Below are positions 1 to 4,918 of a stretch of DNA of 5,355 bases, piece by piece. The DNA lies in contig JBKHXZ010000015.1 in the NCBI GenBank assembly GCA_046565785.1, positions 1 to 5,355 of the forward strand, read 5' to 3'. The stretch's first letter is position 1. Each line of letters opens with the position of its first letter. The DNA is from DATHWB01 sp046565785. Its GTDB lineage: Bacteria > Actinomycetota > Acidimicrobiia > Spongiisociales > ZC4RG35. Below the pieces are notes generated by a model, which saw only the letters and a list, made by a program, of their open reading frames with translations, made no database searches and was not told the DNA's origin. The position numbers and the translations under genes were made by a program.

Positions 1-2
1 TC

Positions 3-101
3 CAGCCGATCCGGCGAACCTTCCTCACCACCAGGATCACCAGGATCGACGATGATCGCTCCCGGATCTGTCGCGCACTGTCCGCGTTCGCCGACTGCTG
101 A
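3..101 (+). CDS. Possible C-terminal tail of a gene entering from the left edge
   Basis: Frame 3 is open from the window edge to a TGA at 99-101 and encodes about 32 residues, ending ALSAFADC. It is rich in Arg, Thr and Asp. Of its 32 codons, 27 end in G or C, as expected of coding DNA here, and a 9-bp tandem repeat inside it (30-47) stays in frame as Thr-Arg-Ile twice. The stop lies 23 bp before the DUF1697 start on the same strand. No family can be recognised from so short a tail. The opposite strand has an open, also GC3-rich frame over the same bases without a good start, so the call is tentative and the stretch could simply be intergenic. Confidence 0.3.
   Translation, partial: QPIRRTFLTTRITRIDDDRSRICRALSAFADC
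30..47. repeat. 9-bp perfect tandem repeat, two copies
   Basis: ACCAGGATC occurs twice back to back (30-38 and 39-47). The unit length is a multiple of three and reads Thr-Arg-Ile twice in the possible upstream gene tail. It looks like a simple slippage duplication; no regulatory role is evident. Confidence 0.85.
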
Positions 102-112
102 CATCAGCGTTC

Positions 113-118
113 TACGAT
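113..118 (+). promoter_or_regulatory. Putative -10 box of a leaderless promoter for the DUF1697 gene
   Basis: TACGAT fits the TAnnnT form of a sigma70-type -10 box and ends 6 nt before the ATG at 125, so transcription would start at or next to the start codon. There is no Shine-Dalgarno sequence before that ATG, which agrees with a leaderless transcript. I see no good -35 box at the usual spacing. Two other plus-strand starts in this window (3978 and 4919) have the same arrangement. Confidence 0.45.
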
Positions 119-124
119 CGACCC

Positions 125-662
125 ATGCCCACTTCCGTTCACGTGGCCCTGTTGCGCGGGATCAACGTCGGGGGCAAGAACAAGATCGAGATGCCTCGGT
201 TGCGCACGACGTTCGAGGAAGCCGGGCTGGAGCGCGTGTCGACCTACATCAACACCGGCAATGTGATCTTCGCCACCGCCGCCGTACCCGAACCGGGACT
301 CCTCGAACGGGCGATCCGGACCGAGTTCGATCTCGACATTCCCGTGCTGGTTCGATCAAGAACCCAGATCCAGCAGTTGGTGGGTGCCGTCCCTTCCGAC
401 TGGACCAACGGCGAGCACATGAAGTGCGACGTCATGCCTCTGGAACGAAGTCGATCATCCGGACATCGCCGAACGGGTGGACGCCCGGCACGGGATCGAT
501 CATGTGACGTACCTGCCTGGCGCGTTGGTGTGGAAGGTGGACCGCGCCGACCTCACCCGCAGCCGGATGCCGAAACTGGTAGGAACCAAGCTCTACCGCT
601 CGATGACCGTGCGCAACATCAACACCGTGCGCAAGCTCGGCGAGTTGATGGACCAGATCTGA
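125..662 (+). pseudogene. DUF1697 family protein, interrupted by a frameshift near position 437
   Basis: This is a DUF1697 protein, a family of small (about 175-180 residue) cytosolic bacterial proteins without an established function. The first 104 codons carry the N-terminal hallmarks: LLRGINVGGKNK (9-20) and YINTGNVIF (41-49). After KCDVM (434-436 is the ATG codon) the original frame turns to unrelated Arg/Ser/Pro-rich sequence. The family-like sequence resumes from 438 in the next frame with LWNEVDHPDI, YLPGALVWKVDRADLTRSR and the conserved C-terminal MTVRNINTVRKL, ending at TGA 660-662. Joined, the parts give about 178 residues, a full-length family member. Either one extra C at 437-438 or loss of two bases explains the break; family members commonly have Phe-Leu-Trp here, so loss of two bases from a TTC codon is possible. 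The reading frame is otherwise intact with no further stops, so the break is recent or a sequence error. The start ATG at 125 has a leaderless-type -10 box. It converges with the phosphoribosyltransferase gene, stop codons 1 bp apart. Confidence 0.85.
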
Positions 663-663
663 C

Positions 664-1299
664 TCAGCGCTCGCCCAGCAGCCGGATCACTTCGTCGTCT
701 CTCGTCTGCCGGAAGTCTCGATAGAAAGCCCCGATCGCCCAGAACGGGTCGGGCATGGCCGAAGCGACCACCTCGTCGACGTCGGGGCCGAGCCGGTCGA
801 CGATGTCCGCCGGTGCCACCGGGGTGGCGACCACGACCCGGACAGCACCCAAGGCACGGGCCACCCGGGCAGCAGCTCGTACCGTCGATCCGGTGGCGAT
901 CCCGTCGTCGACGATCACCACCGTGCGGCCCTGAAGCTCGTGCGCCGGTCGACCCTCTCGGTAGAGGGTGGCACGCCGCTCGAGTTCCTGGCGCTCACGA
1001 CGTTCCACCGCCCCGAGCACCTCCTCGCTCACGCCGGCCGTGGCGATCGTCCGCGGCTCCAGCACCCGGACGTCTCCTTCTCCGATCGCGCCCATCGCCA
1101 CTTCCGGTTGACCGGGGACGCCGAGCTTGCGGACCAGGATCACATCGAGCGGGGCTCCCAAGGCGTCGGCAACCTGGCGGGCGACTGGCACGCCGCCGCG
1201 CGGCAGCCCGAGCACCACGACATCCTCAGAACCCAGGTGAGCGAGGTCCCGTGCCAGTACCTGTCCCGCCTCCACCCGATCGCCGTAGAGCGGGCGCAT
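664..1299 (-). CDS. Phosphoribosyltransferase family protein (COG1926 type)
   Basis: A 211-residue cytosolic protein with the type I phosphoribosyltransferase fold. The PRPP-binding signature VVIVDDGIATGST (127-139) is complete, with the Asp-Asp pair and the Gly-Ser-Thr loop that hold the ribose and 5'-phosphate. Upstream are the N-terminal FxDR-like segment (LYGDRVEAGQVLA, 4-16), GLPRGGVPVA (31-40) and DVILVRKLGVPGQPE (52-66), typical of the stand-alone COG1926 group. The C-terminus (FYRDFRQTRDDEVIRLL, 192-208) also fits. The substrate is not known for this group; the usual nucleotide-salvage enzymes differ outside the PRPP loop, so I do not assign hpt, apt or pyrE. The ATG at 1297-1299 lies 3 bp after the secDF stop and has no clear Shine-Dalgarno, so translation is probably coupled to secDF on a shared mRNA. 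Length and motifs are intact. Confidence 0.9.
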   Translation of the reverse strand: MRPLYGDRVEAGQVLARDLAHLGSEDVVVLGLPRGGVPVARQVADALGAPLDVILVRKLGVPGQPEVAMGAIGEGDVRVLEPRTIATAGVSEEVLGAVERRERQELERRATLYREGRPAHELQGRTVVIVDDGIATGSTVRAAARVARALGAVRVVVATPVAPADIVDRLGPDVDEVVASAMPDPFWAIGAFYRDFRQTRDDEVIRLLGER

Positions 1300-1302
1300 G
1301 GC

Positions 1303-3567
1303 TCAGACGTACGCGCCGTCGCCCCGATCCCTGCCCTTCTTCTTCTCGGGCTTCGGTTCCGGGCGGGGGAAGCGCTTCTCCAGCGAGATGGCGATCGGTG
1401 AAGCAGTGAACACCGAAGAGTACGTTCCGATCAGGATCCCGATGAGTAGGGCAAGGGCGAAGTCGGCCAGGGTGTCGCCGCCGAGCACGTAGAGGGACAC
1501 GAGGATCAGCATTGCCCCCAGACCGGTGTTGATCGTCCGTGGCACGGTCTGCAGACAGGCGTCGTTGGCGATCTCCTCCACAGGGTCGTCCGGTCGTTCA
1601 CCCATCTCCTCCCGAATGCGGTCGAAGATGACGACGGAGTCGTTGACCGAGTAGCCGATCACCGTCAGTAGGGCGGCCAGGAACACCCCATCGAAGGTCT
1701 TGTTCAGCAGTGCGAAGATCCCGATGAGTATCGCCACGTCGTGGACCATCGCCAGCACCGACGACAGTGCGATGGTCCAGCGGAAGCGAATGGCCAGGTA
1801 TGCGAGTTGGACGAGGACGGCAATCCCGAGGGCGATCAACGCCCGGTTGCGAAGTTCTTCTCCGAGTGTCGGACCGACGAATTGGTCACGAACCAAGTCG
1901 GCAGTTCCTCCCGCAGCCTCGACCGCCCCTACCAAGAACTCCTCTTCTCCGGAGTCGAGTTCTTCGGTGCGGATGATCAGGTTTCCTTCGCCGGACTCCT
2001 GGATGAGGGCACGGGGCAGGCCCCCGTCGGCAAGAGTGTCGCGCAGTTCTTCGACGTCGACGTCCTGGCTGGTGTCGTATTCCAGCAGCCGGCCCCCGAC
2101 GAACTCGAGACCGAGGTTGACCCCGGACAGCGTCAGTGCAGTGCCTGCCAGCACGACCAACGCCATCGACACGGCGATCCACCGTTTCCAGTTCCCCAAC
2201 AGGTTGGGGCGGGTGTCACGGATCCATTCCTGGAAACGGCGCCCGACGTTCATGCCCGCCACTCCGGGATGGGCGTCGAGATCCACCATCTTGGAGAAGA
2301 GCTGCAACAGCACCCGGGTGACGACCAGCGCGGAGAACAGCGACACGACAACGCCGATGCTGAGCGTGACACCGAAGCCTCGCACCGCACCGGAGGCGTA
2401 GAAGAACAGGAGGACGGCGGCGAGCAGGGTGGTCATGTTGGCGTCGGCGATCGCCGACCAGGCTCGCTTGAACCCGGCCTGAATCGAGTCCGCCACGGTG
2501 GAACCTCGGGCGTGCTCTTCTTTGGCTCGCTCGTAGACGAGAACGTTGGCGTCGACGGCCATGCCGATGGCGAGGACGAAACCGGCGATTCCGGGCAGGG
2601 TCAGCGTCGCCCCGATCGAGGCGAGTGCAGCGTATGAGAAGAGTGCGTATGCGCCGAGAGACAGAGCGGCGGCCACCCCCATCAGCCGGTAGAAGAAGAT
2701 CATGTAGATGATGGTCAGGCCTGCCCCGATCAGTGCTGCCTCGCCGCTGGCCTGGATGGCGGCCTCGCCGAGCGAGGGGCCGATCGTGCCCCGTTCGATG
2801 ATCTCGACCGGAACGGGAAGCGCACCGGCCTGGATCAAACCTGCCAGTTCCTTCGACTCGGCTTCGGTGAATCCTCCGGTGATGATCGTTCCTCCGCCGG
2901 TGATACCGGTTCCACAGGCGACGTCGAGAGCCACGCCCGGACTGGAGATGACCTCGTTGTCCAGCACGATCGCCACCCGCCGCGCCGGGTCACTGGGAAG
3001 GGCACAGGCGGCCTCGGATGTGAGTTCGGCCCAGGCGTCGGCGCCGTCACTGCCGAAGGTGACGTTCACCACCCACTGACCGTTGAAGGTGTCGAACAGC
3101 CCGCCGGCAGTCTCGACCTGTTCTCCCGAGACGGCGACGGGACCCAGGACCAACTCCTCCCCCGGACCACCAGGCAGCACCGTGCCCTCGACATCGTCGG
3201 GAACGGTGCCTTCCGGATAGGAGCCGAGCACCGGATGGAAGGTCAGTTGGGCGGTGCGTCCGATGGCGGCCACGGCCTCGTCGGGATCTTCCACCCCGGG
3301 CAGCTCGATGATGATGCGGTCGTCGCCGGAAAGCTGGAGGGTGGGTTCCGCCACACCGAGGGTGTCGACCCGACGCCGGAGCACTTCGAGCGTTCGGGCG
3401 GTCACTTCCTGGTCGACCGTCACCTCCGGAGTGTCTTGTGCCTCCAAAACGATCTGCGTGCCGCCCCGGAGGTCGAGTCCGAGACGGATCGGCGTCTCCA
3501 TGACGGCGTAGACGGACACACCGATGAAGAGGATCGTGAAGAACAGCCGGGACTTGGACACCCGCAA
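1303..3567 (-). CDS. secDF: Protein translocase subunit SecDF (SecD-SecF single-chain fusion)
   Basis: A 754-residue membrane protein that uses the proton gradient to help pull preproteins through SecYEG to the outside. SecD half: TM1 (about 8-24), the D1 motif GLDLRGGTQIVLE (30-42), a large extracytoplasmic domain (about 43-270), then five helices (about 275-420). GMAVDANVLVYERAKEE (335-351) contains Asp339. SecF half: TM1 (about 463-482), GLEFVGG (486-492), a smaller external domain, then five helices (about 573-725). VIGYSVNDSVVIFDRIREE (636-654) contains Asp643, and VPRTINTG contains Arg677. These match Asp340, Asp637 and Arg671, needed for proton-driven function in Thermus SecDF. A basic tail (731-748) ends the protein. 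The halves are joined by a cytosolic linker (about 425-460) with no stop codon. In Actinobacteria secD and secF are usually separate genes; the fusion is better known from Bacillus and Thermus. The start is TTG at 3567, 6 nt after an AGGTGG site; GTG at 3559-3561 is the alternative. An in-frame stop lies at 3589-3591. Confidence 0.95.
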   Translation of the reverse strand: MRVSKSRLFFTILFIGVSVYAVMETPIRLGLDLRGGTQIVLEAQDTPEVTVDQEVTARTLEVLRRRVDTLGVAEPTLQLSGDDRIIIELPGVEDPDEAVAAIGRTAQLTFHPVLGSYPEGTVPDDVEGTVLPGGPGEELVLGPVAVSGEQVETAGGLFDTFNGQWVVNVTFGSDGADAWAELTSEAACALPSDPARRVAIVLDNEVISSPGVALDVACGTGITGGGTIITGGFTEAESKELAGLIQAGALPVPVEIIERGTIGPSLGEAAIQASGEAALIGAGLTIIYMIFFYRLMGVAAALSLGAYALFSYAALASIGATLTLPGIAGFVLAIGMAVDANVLVYERAKEEHARGSTVADSIQAGFKRAWSAIADANMTTLLAAVLLFFYASGAVRGFGVTLSIGVVVSLFSALVVTRVLLQLFSKMVDLDAHPGVAGMNVGRRFQEWIRDTRPNLLGNWKRWIAVSMALVVLAGTALTLSGVNLGLEFVGGRLLEYDTSQDVDVEELRDTLADGGLPRALIQESGEGNLIIRTEELDSGEEEFLVGAVEAAGGTADLVRDQFVGPTLGEELRNRALIALGIAVLVQLAYLAIRFRWTIALSSVLAMVHDVAILIGIFALLNKTFDGVFLAALLTVIGYSVNDSVVIFDRIREEMGERPDDPVEEIANDACLQTVPRTINTGLGAMLILVSLYVLGGDTLADFALALLIGILIGTYSSVFTASPIAISLEKRFPRPEPKPEKKKGRDRGDGAYV
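2251..2265 (-). promoter_or_regulatory. Possible internal secF start: SD-like GGAG plus ATG inside secDF
   Basis: On the minus strand GGAG (2262-2265) precedes an in-frame ATG (2251-2253, Met439 of SecDF) by 8 nt. Met439 sits in the cytosolic linker, about 24 residues before the first SecF helix, where a separate SecF would begin. Internal initiation would give a 316-residue stand-alone SecF. This may be a relic of separate secD and secF genes or may still be used; a chance match is also possible because GGAG is common in this base composition. Confidence 0.3.
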
Positions 3568-3573
3568 GACAGG

Positions 3574-3579
3574 CCACCT
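3574..3579 (-). promoter_or_regulatory. Ribosome binding site supporting the TTG start of secDF
   Basis: AGGTGG on the minus strand ends 6 nt before the TTG at 3565-3567, the only good Shine-Dalgarno match before a gene start in this window. The spacing favours TTG over the downstream GTG (3559-3561), which would be 12 nt away. Confidence 0.6.
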
Positions 3580-3597
3580 GGGTCGGGATCAGTCGGC

Positions 3598-3603
3598 AGG
3601 CTA
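3598..3603 (-). promoter_or_regulatory. Putative -10 box upstream of secDF
   Basis: TAGCCT on the minus strand fits TAnnnT. A start site about 7 nt downstream would give a leader of roughly 23 nt that still includes the AGGTGG site. No convincing -35 hexamer lies 16-18 nt upstream, so this is a weak call; secDF could also be read from a promoter before the remnant at 3642-3948. Confidence 0.25.
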
Positions 3604-3641
3604 CACAGGCGTCGGCGATCGACCCATCTGAGGCACTGCTC

Positions 3642-3948
3642 TCACCCCTCGATGCAGTCGTCCAACGCATCCTCCAGCGCCGTCCGCGACGCCGGGCCGA
3701 CAGGCATCACGGTCGCCTGCAGAGGTCGGTCGCTCACTGCGACCCACGCGGGACACGCCGATCGATGTCGTCACCACCGTGCCGTCCCGGGTGGCCGGCC
3801 CGAACCGGATGTCCGCTGCCTCGCGAACAGCCCGCTGGCCGCTTCCCCCGGCCGCGGATCTCGTCCAGTGGCGCCGGGTCGACGATGAGGGTGAGGCGCC
3901 GGAGCGTGTCGTCGGATTCGGTCGTGTACGCGTACTCGGGCGAACCAT
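3642..3948 (-). pseudogene. Remnant of a small unrecognised gene upstream of secDF, split over three frames
   Basis: No single frame is coding here, but three consecutive minus-strand segments have protein-like composition and nearly all codons ending in G or C. Segment A (about 3937-3845) reads EYAYTTESDDTLRRL and then LIVDPAPLDEIRG. Segment B (about 3844-3732), another frame, reads QRAVREAADIRFGP and DGTVVTTSIGVSRVG. Segment C (about 3731-3642), the third frame, reads LQATVMPVGPASRTALEDAL and ends DDCIEG at TGA 3642-3644. Segment A has no in-frame start; ATG at 3946-3948 (reading MVRP) or GTG at 3951-3953 are the nearest and both need a shift near the CCC at 3938-3940. The A-B break coincides with a run of five G (3845-3849) and the B-C break with a doubled CGAC (3725-3732). 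Repaired, it would encode about 100 acidic, soluble residues with no membrane helix. I do not recognise the family; it is not YajC. The stop lies 74 bp before the secDF start on the same strand. Confidence 0.5.
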
Positions 3949-3959
3949 GTCACAGCGGC

Positions 3960-3969
3960 ACCGTACGCT
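3960..3969. promoter_or_regulatory. Overlapping divergent -10 boxes between the remnant and the metallopeptidase gene
   Basis: The ten bases ACCGTACGCT hold TACGCT on the plus strand (3964-3969), ending 8 nt before the ATG at 3978, and TACGGT on the minus strand (3960-3965), ending 6 nt before GTG 3953-3951 and 11 nt before ATG 3948. Both fit TAnnnT. No Shine-Dalgarno precedes 3978, so a leaderless transcript is the likely mode for the metallopeptidase. Polymerase could not occupy both boxes at once. The plus-strand box is the stronger call; the minus box is useful only if the remnant gene is or was real. Confidence 0.4.
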
Positions 3970-3977
3970 CGGCGGCC

Positions 3978-4460
3978 ATGGAACACCCGGTTGAAATCAT
4001 TCGCAGCGATCGCAGACGGAGAACGGTGCAGGCGGCCGTGGTCGACGGCACGATCGAGGTTCGCGTCCCGGCAGGACTCGACCCCGACGAGGAACAGCGC
4101 CTGGTCGATCGAATGGTCGGAAAGATAAGACGAAAGCTGACCGCCGGCGACGTGGACCTCCCCCGACGCGCCTCCGAACTCGCCCACCGCTTCGACCTTC
4201 CCACACCCGAGGCGATCGAGTGGTCAGACCGACAGAACATGCGGTGGGGGTCCTGTACGCCGGGCAACGGCACGATCCGAATCTCCAATCGACTGGCTTC
4301 GGTGCCCGACTTCGTGCTCGACTACGTGATCGTCCACGAACTCGCCCATCTGATCGCCCCCGACCACGGCCCGGTCTTCGCTCGTCTGATGCGGCGGTAC
4401 CCGGACGCCGAGCGCGCCCGGGGGTACCTGCAGGCGCTCACCGCCCACGGCCTCGCCTGA
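3978..4460 (+). CDS. Short YgjP/M48-like zinc metallopeptidase
   Basis: A 160-residue soluble protein of the YgjP-like (DUF45, SprT/WLM-related) metallopeptidase group. The zinc site is complete: HELAH (120-124) with His120, His124 and catalytic Glu121, and a third ligand at His130 in APDHGPVF (127-134). The family's WGSC motif is at 90-93 (RWGSCTPGNGTIRISNRL), and the C-terminal RYPDAERARGYL (140-151) matches short actinobacterial members. The N-terminal part begins VEIIRSDRRRRTVQA, also family-typical. E. coli YgjP is longer (about 235 residues); high-GC Gram-positives carry a compact form near this length, so it is not truncated. There is no signal peptide or membrane helix, so it is expected in the cytosol. 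The substrate is unknown; related SprT-type proteins act on DNA-bound proteins, but that should not be transferred here. The ATG at 3978 is preferred because similarity starts immediately and a -10 box lies 8 nt upstream; the frame is open further upstream but reads as non-coding Ser/Arg/Pro-rich sequence. Converges with the SnoaL-like gene, 8 bp apart. Confidence 0.88.
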   Translation: MEHPVEIIRSDRRRRTVQAAVVDGTIEVRVPAGLDPDEEQRLVDRMVGKIRRKLTAGDVDLPRRASELAHRFDLPTPEAIEWSDRQNMRWGSCTPGNGTIRISNRLASVPDFVLDYVIVHELAHLIAPDHGPVFARLMRRYPDAERARGYLQALTAHGLA

Positions 4461-4473
4461 CGGATCGATCAGG
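4456..4473. terminator. Weak hairpin across two convergent stop codons
   Basis: CCTGA (4456-4460) and TCAGG (4469-4473) form a 5-bp stem around an 8-nt loop and contain the TGA stops of both convergent genes. There is no T-run on either side, so if it terminates anything it would be a weak bidirectional element. The symmetry partly follows from two facing TGA stops. Confidence 0.2.
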
Positions 4474-4885
4474 TTCCGTATTCGGTGGGAGGTTCGACGG
4501 ATTCGGGCGTGAAGTTCCAGTACTCGCGTAGCCGCCGGCACCGACCATCGGCGGCGAAGTCGACCAGCAGGCATCCGGCCAGGGTGACGGGCGCGCCATC
4601 GGCGGTCATGTTGGTCCAGAATTCGACCGCAACCCGATCGCCGTCGACGAACGGGCGTCCCATGCGGACTCGTACGTCGCTCTGGGTCGCAGTCACCGTC
4701 CTCCAGTACTCGGTCACACCTTCGTGGCCGAGGTGCGGATCCTCGTAGATCAGCGAGCGGTAGGTCGCATCTTCGGTGAACAATGCGGCGGCCGCAGCGG
4801 GATCCCGGGCCTCCCATGCCTGGCCGTAGGCCGACACCCACTCCTCGATGGTTATGGTTTTCCTTCCTGTGCTCTTGCGCGCCAT
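4469..4885 (-). CDS. SnoaL-like / NTF2-like domain protein
   Basis: A 138-residue soluble protein with the pattern of the NTF2/SnoaL alpha+beta cone fold. Residues 12-36 (TIEEWVSAYGQAWEARDPAA and on) match the first helices, FTEDATYRS (36-44) the following strand, and HEGVTEYWRTVTATQSDVRV (54-73) the third helix and next strand. VAVEFWTNMTADG (85-97), LAGCLLVDFAADGRCRRLRE (102-121) and YWNF (122-125) match the curved sheet. A short basic N-terminal tail precedes the domain. Members range from polyketide cyclases and isomerases to ligand-binding proteins; no diagnostic active-site set can be named here, so the function stays open. The ATG at 4883-4885 is chosen; a TTG directly before it would add one residue. 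No Shine-Dalgarno precedes it. It is divergent from the TerC gene across 33 bp, so the two promoters must overlap or share control. Confidence 0.75.
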   Translation of the reverse strand: MARKSTGRKTITIEEWVSAYGQAWEARDPAAAAALFTEDATYRSLIYEDPHLGHEGVTEYWRTVTATQSDVRVRMGRPFVDGDRVAVEFWTNMTADGAPVTLAGCLLVDFAADGRCRRLREYWNFTPESVEPPTEYGT

Positions 4886-4889
4886 CAAA

Positions 4890-4914
4890 CCAGGTCGGAC
4901 GAGCCGTAACCTGG
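4890..4914. promoter_or_regulatory. Inverted repeat in the SnoaL-like/terC divergent gap (possible operator)
   Basis: CCAGGT (4890-4895) and ACCTGG (4909-4914) are perfect inverted 6-bp arms with a 13-bp spacer, filling most of the 33-bp gap. The right arm overlaps the putative terC -10 box. Centre-to-centre spacing of 19 bp is compatible with a dimeric regulator, but short arms like these can also arise by chance. Confidence 0.3.
4907..4912 (+). promoter_or_regulatory. Putative -10 box of a leaderless promoter for the TerC gene
   Basis: TAACCT fits TAnnnT and ends 6 nt before the GTG at 4919, the same geometry as at 113-118. No Shine-Dalgarno lies between it and the GTG. This spacing leaves no room for a 5' leader, so a manganese riboswitch of the yybP-ykoY type, found before some terC-family genes, is not present between this box and the gene. 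Confidence 0.45.
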
Positions 4915-4918
4915 CGCG

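Noticed and set aside
1..104. A minus-strand gene running off the left edge
   Set aside because: A minus frame is open and GC3-rich with a hydrophobic stretch, but it has only internal GTG starts, no -10 or Shine-Dalgarno site, and no recognisable protein. The plus-strand frame ending at 101 is slightly better supported.
659..667. CTGACTCAG palindrome between the DUF1697 and phosphoribosyltransferase genes
   Set aside because: It is created mainly by two facing TGA stops one base apart. It is too short for a terminator and has no T-run.
125..724. The DUF1697 gene read as a 199-residue uninterrupted protein
   Set aside because: After codon 104 the sequence becomes Arg/Pro/Ser-rich and family motifs continue in another frame, so the long version is a frameshift product that also runs into the opposite gene.
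1741..2637. Long open frame (about 298 codons) on the plus strand across secDF
   Set aside because: It is antisense to conserved SecDF sequence, has low-complexity Gln/Asp/Arg-rich composition, and has no family resemblance. Long antisense frames are expected opposite high-GC genes.
3642..3948. Programmed ribosomal frameshifting as the explanation for the split remnant
   Set aside because: Three shifts within about 100 codons, in different directions and with no in-frame start for the first segment, do not resemble known programmed frameshifts. Decay or sequence error is simpler.
3765..4460. A longer, 231-residue form of the metallopeptidase starting at 3765
   Set aside because: The extra 71 residues read as Ser/Arg/Pro-rich non-coding sequence and lie antisense to the minus-strand remnant. 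Similarity and the -10 box point to ATG 3978.
4886..4918. A yybP-ykoY manganese riboswitch before the TerC gene
   Set aside because: The gap is only 33 bp and the -10-like box lies 6 nt before the GTG, leaving no room for a structured leader.
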